The position numbers and the translations under genes are program-made. From a bacterium 336/3 (GTDB lineage Bacteria > Bacteroidota > Bacteroidia > Cytophagales > Thermonemataceae), in the NCBI GenBank assembly GCA_001281695.1, contig LJIE01000001.1:1750586-1814585 (forward strand): a DNA stretch of 64,000 nt. Reading direction: 5' to 3'. The notes beneath the pieces are model-generated. The model was not told the DNA's origin. It did no database searches and was given only the letters and a program-made list of their open reading frames with translations. This document shows positions 27,201-34,727 of the stretch, in pieces (positions within the stretch are counted from its first letter, which is position 1; every line of letters begins with the position of its first letter).

Positions 27201-28015
27201 AAGCTAATATTGATGGTAAAACATATTATTTGGAACTTACAGATCCTTATTTGCCTTTTGGAGCTTTGCCTTGGAGTGTAGATAGATCTTCTATCTTAAA
27301 CATTCCTTTTGCAACCAGTGAAAATCAAGCGGAAAATAAAATTGAAATATTGACAACTGCACTCAATAAAAATACTGTTTATCGACTTAAAAACATTAAA
27401 ATAGAGAATAATAACCTCATTTGTGATGTAAAGAATATCAAAACGGGTGCTGTAGGAGCAAGAATGAGAAGTGACTTTATCAATGAAAATGAAGAAAAAA
27501 GAAAGGAAGAAATTTCTAATAGTATTTCAACAGACTATAAGAATCCTGTTTCCCTAACATCTCTGGAGTTTGAGAATATTGAAAAAGTAACAGATACATT
27601 GAAATACAACTATAAATATGTTGTAAAAAATGAAATAGCAGAAATAGGAGCCTTAAAAGTTTTAAAAGTGCCATATTCTGTCAGACATGGGCGTATAGAT
27701 GTATTTACAGAAGAAACAAGAAATTCTCCAATCGATTATAGTTATTTTGAAGATGTAGATGTATATATCGAGGATATAACTGTTCAAACACCTCAAGGAA
27801 CAACTCTTGTAGATATTCCTAAAGATGTGACCATCAATGCTGATTTTATGAAATTTGAGCTAAAGTTTACAAAAGTAAATCCTCAAACATTAAAAGTTTA
27901 CAGAAAAGTGACAAGTAATAAATATGTAATTATACCAGCTAAGGATTATATGAAGTTTAAGGACATTTTAACAGAAATTAATAATATAGAAAATAAATAT
28001 ATTACTTATAAGTAA
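24248..28015 (+). CDS. Exported TPR protein with DUF3857 and transglutaminase-like domains
   Basis: The 1255-residue protein starts with a signal peptide (cleavage near LADP). Residues 20-320 are a mixed helical and beta region that includes WQFVGPFDN. TPR repeats run from about 350 to 640 (DPNNLLIRTEYLM; YPKALEYANKNLAQSP; EALEAYKKALYFNPND). A DUF3857 domain follows (about 660-850), then a transglutaminase-like core with an intact triad Cys939 (KLGDCKDVS), His981 (LFNHCIV) and Asp999 (LTDPYLP). The order TPR-DUF3857-transglutaminase is found in Bacteroidota envelope proteins of unknown substrate. It is probably periplasmic and may crosslink or cleave amides. It is a single gene ending in a strong terminator shared with the next, convergent gene. 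Confidence 0.87.
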   Translation: MSFSLKKTLTTWVLYICCLVVLADPYQDAWQAIRENNLPIAKELLIKAMQNPQTRVDACMTLILIENNERDMGNSFKYFYELYQSGIDLNPYIYAKWFDKSVLGEYGKKDANNLKLLNSLLKDPKIHPSITTSLYYMLGLHWMYSNKLDKSLEEWKKIYAINQWQFVGPFDNVSGSGFDKPYLPITSPEPNKEFISSNGAKISWFTPKYIDNDGWITTSHYIPQSTAVVYAQSFVYVPEDTDAIVATGAVGSLKVWINDALFISEEEERRTELDIYKAPCKLKKGYNRVLVQLGYVGQDYANFIVRLTDKQLQPIQGITYSNQLQSYTSNKNEEKVSQIPHFSEEFFKKKIEEQPENPINYLLLSQAYRRTKKITEARSIIQKIFQKDPNNLLIRTEYLMILIDTKNRTEFLKELNDFKEKYPDSYFTMYLNYEQLVDEEKYTEAEEKLEKLIDKHGEREELAEKKLRLLGLLKKDREFLSLAYTCYKKYPDNSLFTYYHFLIQQQVNKDKRENIKIYENFLKNNYHYEMMVNLVSLYFQQSMPQKGVKLLEKMEKHMPQQPEHVEKLGDYYYAIKDYPKALEYANKNLAQSPYRSRNWLDYALIKQMQNQKEEALEAYKKALYFNPNDYKTREKIRTLENKTNLESVFPNEDYYTIIKNGALKPEYKDYDWYYLFDEKNKIIYPEGGSQTYTTIIVRVLNQKGVDYWHQMNIGYNEYSERILIEKAELIKKNNAKINAETSGNQVVFPNLEIGDVILIRYKTETYFRGRFAKDFWDTYNFSSFVPSELTRYSLLMPKERKFEYKVFNSDLKPEIKEVDEFNLYVWEDKNVKAVKSEKYGQLMQNSEKLLQISTLNSWQDLASWYADISAFQAKSDFEVEQAFEVIFPNGIEKISKLDRAKMIYEYILKNIQYSSISFRQSAYVPQKASKTLSTKLGDCKDVSTLFAALARKADIPVNLQLVSTKDNNESALPLPALLFNHCIVKANIDGKTYYLELTDPYLPFGALPWSVDRSSILNIPFATSENQAENKIEILTTALNKNTVYRLKNIKIENNNLICDVKNIKTGAVGARMRSDFINENEEKRKEEISNSISTDYKNPVSLTSLEFENIEKVTDTLKYNYKYVVKNEIAEIGALKVLKVPYSVRHGRIDVFTEETRNSPIDYSYFEDVDVYIEDITVQTPQGTTLVDIPKDVTINADFMKFELKFTKVNPQTLKVYRKVTSNKYVIIPAKDYMKFKDILTEINNIENKYITYK

Positions 28016-28020
28016 TTACA

Positions 28021-28061
28021 AAATCAAAAGAGCCTTCTAAATATGAAGGCTCTTTTGATTT
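28021..28061. terminator. Bidirectional terminator, perfect 17-bp stem
   Basis: A perfect 17-base stem (28021-28037 with 28045-28061) and a 7-base loop lie between two convergent genes, with A-rich left and T-rich right arms. Confidence 0.92.
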
Positions 28062-28067
28062 AATAGA

Positions 28068-29189
28068 CTAATTAGGAATATTTTGTTTTTGTTGTTCCTC
28101 CAATATTTTTCTTTCAGTTTCTTGCTGTACTCTAAATAAAGAATCTTGAACTCTTTGTAGTCGAATCAACTCTATTTTTTGTTGTAAACTGGCTAACGAT
28201 TGTCTGCTGATAATATTATCAGGTTCTTGCTGAATAGCTTTTTTATAAAAATCTATAGCTAAATTCTTTTTATCTAAAAACTCATGACAATTGCCAATAT
28301 AATAATTGATTTTTGGTAAATCCGTTTTGTAACGGTAGGTATTTTCAAAAAGAGTAAGAGCTTCTTGATATTTACCTGCCTTCCAAGCCTGAATACCAAG
28401 TTGATAGGAAGCTTTATAAAATGTATTGTTGAGCTGATATGCTTTGAAATAATATTTTTGAGCACTATCTATTTCTTTTAAATTCTGATAAGCAATAGCT
28501 ATTTCTAAAAGTAAACTATCATATTTAGGTTTCAAATACAAGCCTTTTTTTGCCCATAAAATAGCCTTTTCAGATTTTTCATGATAATTATACAATCCTG
28601 AAATGTGTAAATAAACTTCGACCAAGTCTGGATTAAATGATAATGCTTTTGTAAAATGTGAAAAAGCTTCTGTAGTGTCATTTTGTGTAGTAGCCCATCT
28701 TCCTTGCCAATAATATACTTGGGGATTATTGGGGTAGATATTGATGGTCTTCGAAATAAGTTTAGAGGCTAAAATGCTATCTTTCAGATCAATAGATGAC
28801 TGTAAACCAAATAAAAGAATAGGCAAAGCTTGTGGTTCTAATCTATAAGCTTCTTTCCACGATTTTTGAGATTGAGCAAATTGTTTACTTTTGTATTTAC
28901 TCTGAGCTTCTAAAAGATATAACTTCCAGTTAGGCTCAATAATAATAGCTTTTTGTAAATAATTTTCTGTTTTTGAATATTCTTTTTTATGATAATGCCA
29001 TAAAGCTAATTTATATAGAATCTCTACATTATCAGGGTCATCGTCCAAAGCATTTTGTAAAGCTTGCAAAGAACTAATTGAAGAAAATGCCTCAATATCT
29101 GTATTTTCTCGAATTTTTAAATTTTTTGTATTTTCATTACACGAAAACAAACTGATAGCTATTATCAAAAATATCAAAATCTTCTGCAT
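28068..29189 (-). CDS. TPR-repeat lipoprotein
   Basis: The 373-residue protein has a lipoprotein signal peptide with lipobox ISLFSC, so Cys17 should be lipidated. From residue 35 to 340 it is a chain of about eight tetratricopeptide repeats, for example EYSKTENYLQKAIIIEPNW and KNLAIDFYKKAIQQEPDN. It ends in a short charged coiled coil (QQETERKILEEQQKQ). TPR lipoproteins of this kind act as periplasmic scaffolds in Bacteroidota envelope complexes. The partner is not evident: the neighbours on both sides are unrelated in function. Confidence 0.82.
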   Translation of the reverse strand: MQKILIFLIIAISLFSCNENTKNLKIRENTDIEAFSSISSLQALQNALDDDPDNVEILYKLALWHYHKKEYSKTENYLQKAIIIEPNWKLYLLEAQSKYKSKQFAQSQKSWKEAYRLEPQALPILLFGLQSSIDLKDSILASKLISKTINIYPNNPQVYYWQGRWATTQNDTTEAFSHFTKALSFNPDLVEVYLHISGLYNYHEKSEKAILWAKKGLYLKPKYDSLLLEIAIAYQNLKEIDSAQKYYFKAYQLNNTFYKASYQLGIQAWKAGKYQEALTLFENTYRYKTDLPKINYYIGNCHEFLDKKNLAIDFYKKAIQQEPDNIISRQSLASLQQKIELIRLQRVQDSLFRVQQETERKILEEQQKQNIPN

Positions 29190-29351
29190 TGTTTCTTTAT
29201 TTCACGCAAATTAGGTTTTTTATTAATGAAGCAGAAACTTCACATGATTTTTTTTGCAAAAATCATGTGTATATGTTAATATCGGGGTCTAGTGCTAAAA
29301 AACTCAAGTATCACTCAATATCAAAAATACCATACGCCTAACATTTAAGAT

Positions 29352-32300
29352 ATGGAATCCTTAAAGAATCTTCAAAAAATTTTAGTGGCTAATCGTGGAG
29401 AAATAGCCATTCGTATCTTTAGAGCTGCGTCTGAACTCAGAATACGTACAGTAGCTGTTTATACATACGAAGACCGTTATTCTCTGCATCGTTTTAAAGC
29501 TGATGAAGCCTATCAAATAGGCAAAGACGATGAGCCTCTTCGTCCATATCTTGATGTTGAAGAAATTATTACATTGGCAAAAAAAGTAAAAGCTGATGCA
29601 ATTCACCCTGGTTATGGTTTCCTTTCTGAAAATGTAATTCTCGCCCGTCGTTGTAGAGAGGAAGGTATCATCTTTGTAGGTCCTCAGCCTGAAGTAATGG
29701 AAGCTTTGGGGGATAAAATAGCTTCTAAAAAAATAGCTATTTCAGCAGATGTGCCTATTATTCAGGATAATAAAGAGCCTATAGTTACTTTTGATGTGGC
29801 TCTCAAAGAAGCCAAACGCATAGGCTTTCCTATAATGCTTAAAGCTTCTGCAGGTGGAGGAGGACGTGGTATGCGTGTAGTACGCAACGAATCAGATTTA
29901 GAAAAAGCTTATAATGAGGCTAAAGGTGAAGCTGGTCGCTCTTTTGGAGATGATACCGTTTTCATTGAAAAGTTCATAGAAAATCCTAAGCACATAGAGG
30001 TACAAATTATGGGGGATAATTATGGAAATATTGTCCACCTCTATGAAAGAGATTGTTCTGTTCAACGCCGTTTTCAGAAAGTTGTGGAAGTAGCACCTTC
30101 GTTTTTAGAACAAAAAACCAAAAACAAACTCTACGATTACGCTTTACGCATCTGTAAAAAAGTAAATTATAACAATGTAGGAACAGTAGAATTTTTGGTA
30201 GATGCTGATGAAAATGTTTACTTTATTGAGGTAAATCCTCGTATTCAGGTAGAACACACCATTACAGAAGAAATTACAAGAGTTGATATTGTTCGTTCAC
30301 AAATCCTGATAGCCAAAGGGCATCGCCTCTCGGACCCTGAAATTTGGATTCATAAGCAAGAAGACATTGTGGCTCGTGGTGTGGCTATTCAATGCCGAAT
30401 TACCACCGAAGATCCTCTCAACGATTTCAAACCTGACTTTGGAACAATCGTAGAATATAGAAATGCAGCAGGTTTTGGAATTCGTTTGGATGAAGGAAGT
30501 ACATACCCTGGTGTAAAAATCTCTCCATTCTTCGACTCCATGCTTGTAAAAGTTTCAGCTTCAGGTAGAACGCTCAAAGGTACAGCACAACGTTTGAGTA
30601 GAGCTTTACGAGAATTTAGAATCAGAGGTGTAAAAACCAATATTGGTTTTGTGGAAAATGTGATCAATCACCCAACATTCCAAAGTGCAAAAGCAACGGT
30701 TAGCTTTATTCAAGATCATAAAGAACTTTTCAAAATCCCTAAAAAATTCGATAGAGGAACCAGAGCTTTGCGTTTCTTGGCAAATGTAATTGTTAATGGT
30801 AACCCTGATGTTAAATTCAAAGATGATTCAAAAACTTTTGTAAAGCCACATATTATTGATTATGAACGCCTTGAAGTGCCTAAAAAAGGTACAAAGCAAA
30901 TTTTAGAAGATTTGGGTAGAGAGGGTTTTAGCAAATGGCTTAAAAATGAGCAGAAAATTTATTATACAGATACAACTCTCAGAGATGGGCACCAATCGCT
31001 TTTGGCTACACGCATGCGTACCAAAGATATGATTCCTTATGCTGAGGCAATGGCGTATCATTTTCCACAAACATTTTCTTTGGAAATGTGGGGTGGTGCT
31101 ACTTTTGATGTGGCTCTCAGATTTTTAAAGGAATGCCCTTGGAAACGCCTGCAATTTATCCGAAAAGCAGCCCCTAATATCCTAATGCAAATGCTTTTGC
31201 GTGGTGCAAACGGTGTGGGTTATAAGGCATATCCTGATAATTTAATTGAAAAATTTATTGAAAAGTCAGCAGAAAATGGAATAGATGTTTTTAGGATATT
31301 TGATTCTTTAAATTGGATTGAAAATCTTAAAACAAGTATCGAAGCAGTTGGAAAATATACCAACAGCCTTGCTGAGGCTTCTATCTGTTATACAGGTGAT
31401 TTACTCAATAAAGATGAGAAGAAATATACTCTGCAATATTATCTGGATTTTGCAAAACGCCTAGAAGACGCAGGAGCTCATATTCTTGCCATCAAAGATA
31501 TGGCGGGGCTTCTAAAACCTCATGCTGCCGAACTTTTAGTTTCAAAACTCAAAGAAACGGTTTCATTACCAATTCATTTACATACCCATGATACAGCATC
31601 TATTCAGGCAGCAACTTATCTGAAAGCTATTGAAGCAGGAGTAAATATAGTAGATGTTTCGATTGCTGCGATGTCAGGTACAACATCACAACCCAATTTT
31701 AATTCAGTGTTGGCCATGATGCAAGGGCATCCAAGAGAAAATCACTATGATTTAGCCAAGCTTAATGAACTTTCTAAATATATTGAAGGGGTTAGACAGG
31801 TATATTATCCTTTTGAATCAGGTATGCAAGCAGGTTCGGCAGAAGTGTATGAACACGAAATGCCTGGAGGACAATATACAAATCTAAAAGCTCAAGCAGA
31901 ATCTGTGGGAGTAGGGGATAAATTTGAACAAGTTGTTAAAAATTACCAAGACGCCAATAAACTTTTTGGAAACGTTATCAAAGTTACTCCAAGCTCTAAA
32001 GTAGTGGGCGATTTTGCTTTGTTTATGACAGCCAATGGCTATAATGCTGAGGATATTATGCAAAAAGGGCATAATATTTCGTTCCCTGAATCTGTAAAAG
32101 AGTTTTTTAGAGGAGAATTAGGGCAACCTTATGGCGGTTTTCCTGAAGAATTGCAAAAAATGGTTTTGAAAGATGAAAAACCTTTTACTGATAGACCCAA
32201 TGCTCATTTAAAACCTATTGATTTTGAAACAGAATTTGAAGCATTTAAAGAAAAATATGATGAAAATTTCTTAGATTTCTTATCATATCAACTTTATCCT

Positions 32301-32789
32301 AAAGTGTTTGATGAGTATTTTGCTCATGTTCAAGATATGGGAGAGGTGTATTATTTACCTACATCTTCGTTTTTCTTTGGATTGAAAGCTGGGGAAGAAA
32401 TTTTGGTACAGATAGATGAAGGAAAAACCTTGCTTATTAGAATGGTAAGTATCACGAATGCTGATGAAAATGGTATCAGAGCTGTTTATTTTGAACACAA
32501 CGGACAAACCAGACGTATTCGTGTGATAGATAATTCCTTAAAAAGTTTACTCAAAACCAATGCAAAAGCTGTAGGGGAGAATCAAATAGGCTCACCATTG
32601 CAAGGGAAAATTTCTCAGGTGAAAGTAAAAGAGGGAGATAAAGTGCAAGTTAATACACCTTTGTTTATCATAGAAGCCATGAAAATGGAAAGTATTATTA
32701 CAGCTACCAAAGAGGCAACTGTTAAACAAATTCATTTGCCTTCAGGCTCTATTGTGGAGCAAGGTGACATGGTTATTGAATTAGAATAA
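29352..32789 (+). CDS. pyc: Pyruvate carboxylase
   Basis: The 1145-residue single-chain enzyme makes oxaloacetate from pyruvate, bicarbonate and ATP. Domains in order: biotin carboxylase (1-460; ILVANRGEIAIRIFRAA, the KASAGGGGRGMR loop, FIEVNPRIQVEHT), carboxyltransferase (about 525-830; DTTLRDGHQSLLATRMR with metal-binding residues, LHTHDTAS), PYC-associated domain, and a biotinyl domain with EAMKMES, whose Lys1111 carries biotin. The length is exactly that of alpha-4 pyruvate carboxylases, so nothing is missing. It is a single transcription unit with a terminator directly behind. It links to citrate synthase and BioD in this window functionally, not by operon. Confidence 0.97.
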   Translation: MESLKNLQKILVANRGEIAIRIFRAASELRIRTVAVYTYEDRYSLHRFKADEAYQIGKDDEPLRPYLDVEEIITLAKKVKADAIHPGYGFLSENVILARRCREEGIIFVGPQPEVMEALGDKIASKKIAISADVPIIQDNKEPIVTFDVALKEAKRIGFPIMLKASAGGGGRGMRVVRNESDLEKAYNEAKGEAGRSFGDDTVFIEKFIENPKHIEVQIMGDNYGNIVHLYERDCSVQRRFQKVVEVAPSFLEQKTKNKLYDYALRICKKVNYNNVGTVEFLVDADENVYFIEVNPRIQVEHTITEEITRVDIVRSQILIAKGHRLSDPEIWIHKQEDIVARGVAIQCRITTEDPLNDFKPDFGTIVEYRNAAGFGIRLDEGSTYPGVKISPFFDSMLVKVSASGRTLKGTAQRLSRALREFRIRGVKTNIGFVENVINHPTFQSAKATVSFIQDHKELFKIPKKFDRGTRALRFLANVIVNGNPDVKFKDDSKTFVKPHIIDYERLEVPKKGTKQILEDLGREGFSKWLKNEQKIYYTDTTLRDGHQSLLATRMRTKDMIPYAEAMAYHFPQTFSLEMWGGATFDVALRFLKECPWKRLQFIRKAAPNILMQMLLRGANGVGYKAYPDNLIEKFIEKSAENGIDVFRIFDSLNWIENLKTSIEAVGKYTNSLAEASICYTGDLLNKDEKKYTLQYYLDFAKRLEDAGAHILAIKDMAGLLKPHAAELLVSKLKETVSLPIHLHTHDTASIQAATYLKAIEAGVNIVDVSIAAMSGTTSQPNFNSVLAMMQGHPRENHYDLAKLNELSKYIEGVRQVYYPFESGMQAGSAEVYEHEMPGGQYTNLKAQAESVGVGDKFEQVVKNYQDANKLFGNVIKVTPSSKVVGDFALFMTANGYNAEDIMQKGHNISFPESVKEFFRGELGQPYGGFPEELQKMVLKDEKPFTDRPNAHLKPIDFETEFEAFKEKYDENFLDFLSYQLYPKVFDEYFAHVQDMGEVYYLPTSSFFFGLKAGEEILVQIDEGKTLLIRMVSITNADENGIRAVYFEHNGQTRRIRVIDNSLKSLLKTNAKAVGENQIGSPLQGKISQVKVKEGDKVQVNTPLFIIEAMKMESIITATKEATVKQIHLPSGSIVEQGDMVIELE

Positions 32790-32796
32790 AGCATAC

Positions 32797-32831
32797 AAAA
32801 ACAAGGAGAAATCAAAGTTTCTCCTTGTTTT
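32797..32831 (+). terminator. Rho-independent terminator after pyc
   Basis: A perfect 14-base stem (32798-32811 with 32818-32831) with a 6-base loop and a T-rich 3' arm lies 8 bases after the stop codon. Confidence 0.88.
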
Positions 32832-32846
32832 AAAAAAATAGAAACT

Positions 32847-33698
32847 ATGAAAATCTTAATAAATTATATGATACTATTGCTTTTGCTTGCATGCAAAAGT
32901 AAAGAACAAGCTGATAATGAGATAATTTGGAGTAATGTCCAAAAAAACGATAAAAAAATGCCTGAACCTCAGACAGGAGATTGGCTTTTTTATCATAAAG
33001 AAAAGGGGCAAACTTTTGAAGAGTACAAAAAAATCAAATATGTAACACCTACTTCAACAAGAAATGTAATTTATGTGTTGCCTATTGGCAATTTTGATGC
33101 AAAACAAAACGAACTGATTCAACACACTTCTGAATATTTAGAGATATTTTTCAACCTGAAAGTTAAACGTTATAAACCTATTTCAGATAGTATTATCCCT
33201 GCAAATGCCCGCAGAATATCTGCTTTTGATATAGAACAACTATGGGCTTCTTATATTCTAAACCCTTTCTTGAAAAAACGCTTACCAGAAGATGCTATTG
33301 CTTTCATAGCCATCACAGAAAAAGATTTATATCCAGAGCCTTCTTGGAATTTTGTATTTGGTTTGGCAACTAATAATTTAGGAGTAATGTCTATTTACCG
33401 ATTATTAGAAAATGAAGATTATACCCTATGTTTAGAAAGACTTATCAAGGTAATTGCTCATGAGATGGGACACATGTTTTCAGTGAGCCATTGCACCCAT
33501 GCTATGTGTTTAATGAATGGAAGTAATACGATGGAAGAAACAGACAAACAGCCCAATAGATTGTGTTCAGAGTGTTTGAAAAAACTATCATGGAATCTGA
33601 AATTTAATGATAGAGAACGACTGCAACGTATGGCAAGCTTCTTTAAAAAACATGGCTTGACCATCGATTATGAACTTATCCAAAAAGATTTAGAATAA
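32847..33698 (+). CDS. Archaemetzincin-family zinc metalloprotease, lipoprotein-like
   Basis: The 283-residue protein has a short lipoprotein-like signal peptide (LLLLAC, Cys16 or so). The archaemetzincin signature is complete: HEMGHMFSVSH with the three zinc-binding His and the catalytic Glu, then C-T-H-A-M-C-L-M with the Met-turn, and a C-S-E-C pair 16-17 residues later, forming the structural Cys-rich site of the family. Archaemetzincins are usually cytosolic and have few known substrates, so a lipidated form is a variant worth noting. It overlaps nothing, but its stop codon is two bases before the next start (33701), so it is likely translationally coupled with the phosphatase-like gene. 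Confidence 0.88.
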   Translation: MKILINYMILLLLLACKSKEQADNEIIWSNVQKNDKKMPEPQTGDWLFYHKEKGQTFEEYKKIKYVTPTSTRNVIYVLPIGNFDAKQNELIQHTSEYLEIFFNLKVKRYKPISDSIIPANARRISAFDIEQLWASYILNPFLKKRLPEDAIAFIAITEKDLYPEPSWNFVFGLATNNLGVMSIYRLLENEDYTLCLERLIKVIAHEMGHMFSVSHCTHAMCLMNGSNTMEETDKQPNRLCSECLKKLSWNLKFNDRERLQRMASFFKKHGLTIDYELIQKDLE

Positions 33699-33700
33699 AT

Positions 33701-34045
33701 ATGGAATTCAATAGACCTAATTTACTTGTTGTTTGTGGAAAAAATAAAAAAAGAAGCAGAACAGCAGAATTTATATATAAAAATGATGACAGATTCCATA
33801 TTCGTTCTGTTGGTCTAAGCCCTAAAAGCATCCGAAAAATTACAGAAAAAGATGTTGAATGGGCTGATTTAATTTTGGTAATGGAAAGAGAACAAAGTAA
33901 ACATATCAAAGATATTTATCATTATCTGCAAATACCCTCTATCGAAGTTTTAAACATCCCTGATGAGTTTGAGTTTATGGATGAGGAGCTTATCGAAATA
34001 TTAAATGAAAAAATTGAACCTATTATAGAAAAATATTTAGCATAA
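33701..34045 (+). CDS. Low-molecular-weight phosphatase-like protein
   Basis: The 114-residue cytosolic protein has the fold pattern of low-molecular-weight protein tyrosine phosphatases. Near the N-terminus a P-loop-like CGKNKKRS fits C-x5-R-S, with Cys12 or so as the nucleophile and an Arg six residues later. The pair WADLILVMERE matches the strand before the general acid region. It is shorter than classical members (about 150 residues), but close to a small subfamily seen in Bacteroidota. The substrate is unknown. It begins two bases after the archaemetzincin stop, which suggests one transcript. Confidence 0.75.
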   Translation: MEFNRPNLLVVCGKNKKRSRTAEFIYKNDDRFHIRSVGLSPKSIRKITEKDVEWADLILVMEREQSKHIKDIYHYLQIPSIEVLNIPDEFEFMDEELIEILNEKIEPIIEKYLA

Positions 34046-34046
34046 G

Positions 34047-34079
34047 TTTGCCTATTTTGATAGATTTTAAATAAATTTG
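34047..34079 (+). promoter_or_regulatory. Probable promoter upstream of the injection-system supercluster
   Basis: TTTG (34047-34050) and TAAATTTG (34072-34079) match both promoter boxes exactly, but with 21 bases between them instead of 19. It lies just before the 34122 gene, which starts the co-directional run that leads into the signalling and injection genes. Confidence 0.5.
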
Positions 34080-34121
34080 AACATTAGAAATTTTCTTTCA
34101 TATAATTCATAGGTAATTTCA

Positions 34122-34718
34122 ATGAAATATATTTTATTTATTATATCTCTTTTCATTTTACATGATAGTTATAGTCAAGATTCTATAGCTTGTCGTAAAG
34201 CAATTGAATCCTTAGAGCCTAATTATCAGGGTGTTACTTCTAAAGGGAATCCGTATAGTATCAGAGCTATTAAAAATAAAAAACGATGGGTCATTATCTT
34301 AACAGATAGCTCTACCATCAGTGTCTTTCATAAAGTAAAAGATAGTTTAATTAAAAAAGAAAACATCAATCGAGATAATTTATGCATGATTGTCTCAAAA
34401 GGATGGATAAAACGTCATAAAGAACCTACTTTGTTATTAGATTTGACACTTTTTGGTTATTATAAATTTACAAAAGATGGTAGGAAAATGTATAATGCCT
34501 TAAATATTGGGAATGAATTTGAAAAAATCAATGGAATTGGTAAAAGCGTATTGTTGGTATTGGCTGCTCCATTTAAAATATTTGGAAAGAAAAATAGAAA
34601 GATGAAAGAAATGCAAAAAGAACTGAACAAGATGAAACAACAACAACAACAAATAGAGAAAAATAAAAAAGAGGTGGATAAAATGGAAAAAAATATTGAT
34701 AAAATTAATAAAAGCTAA
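34122..34718 (+). CDS. Exported protein of unknown function with C-terminal coiled coil
   Basis: I do not recognise the family. The 198-residue protein has a signal peptide (cleavage near SYSQD). A basic, beta-rich middle (about 40-130) follows, then a hydrophobic stretch (about 142-156, SVLLVLAAPFKIFG) that could anchor it in a membrane. A highly charged coiled coil (160-198) contains five consecutive glutamines. It ends 9 bases before the MFS/HEAT gene and so is probably the first gene of that long transcript. A part in the envelope end of the system is possible, but nothing in the sequence proves it. Confidence 0.65.
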   Translation: MKYILFIISLFILHDSYSQDSIACRKAIESLEPNYQGVTSKGNPYSIRAIKNKKRWVIILTDSSTISVFHKVKDSLIKKENINRDNLCMIVSKGWIKRHKEPTLLLDLTLFGYYKFTKDGRKMYNALNIGNEFEKINGIGKSVLLVLAAPFKIFGKKNRKMKEMQKELNKMKQQQQQIEKNKKEVDKMEKNIDKINKS

Positions 34719-34727
34719 GATAAAACC

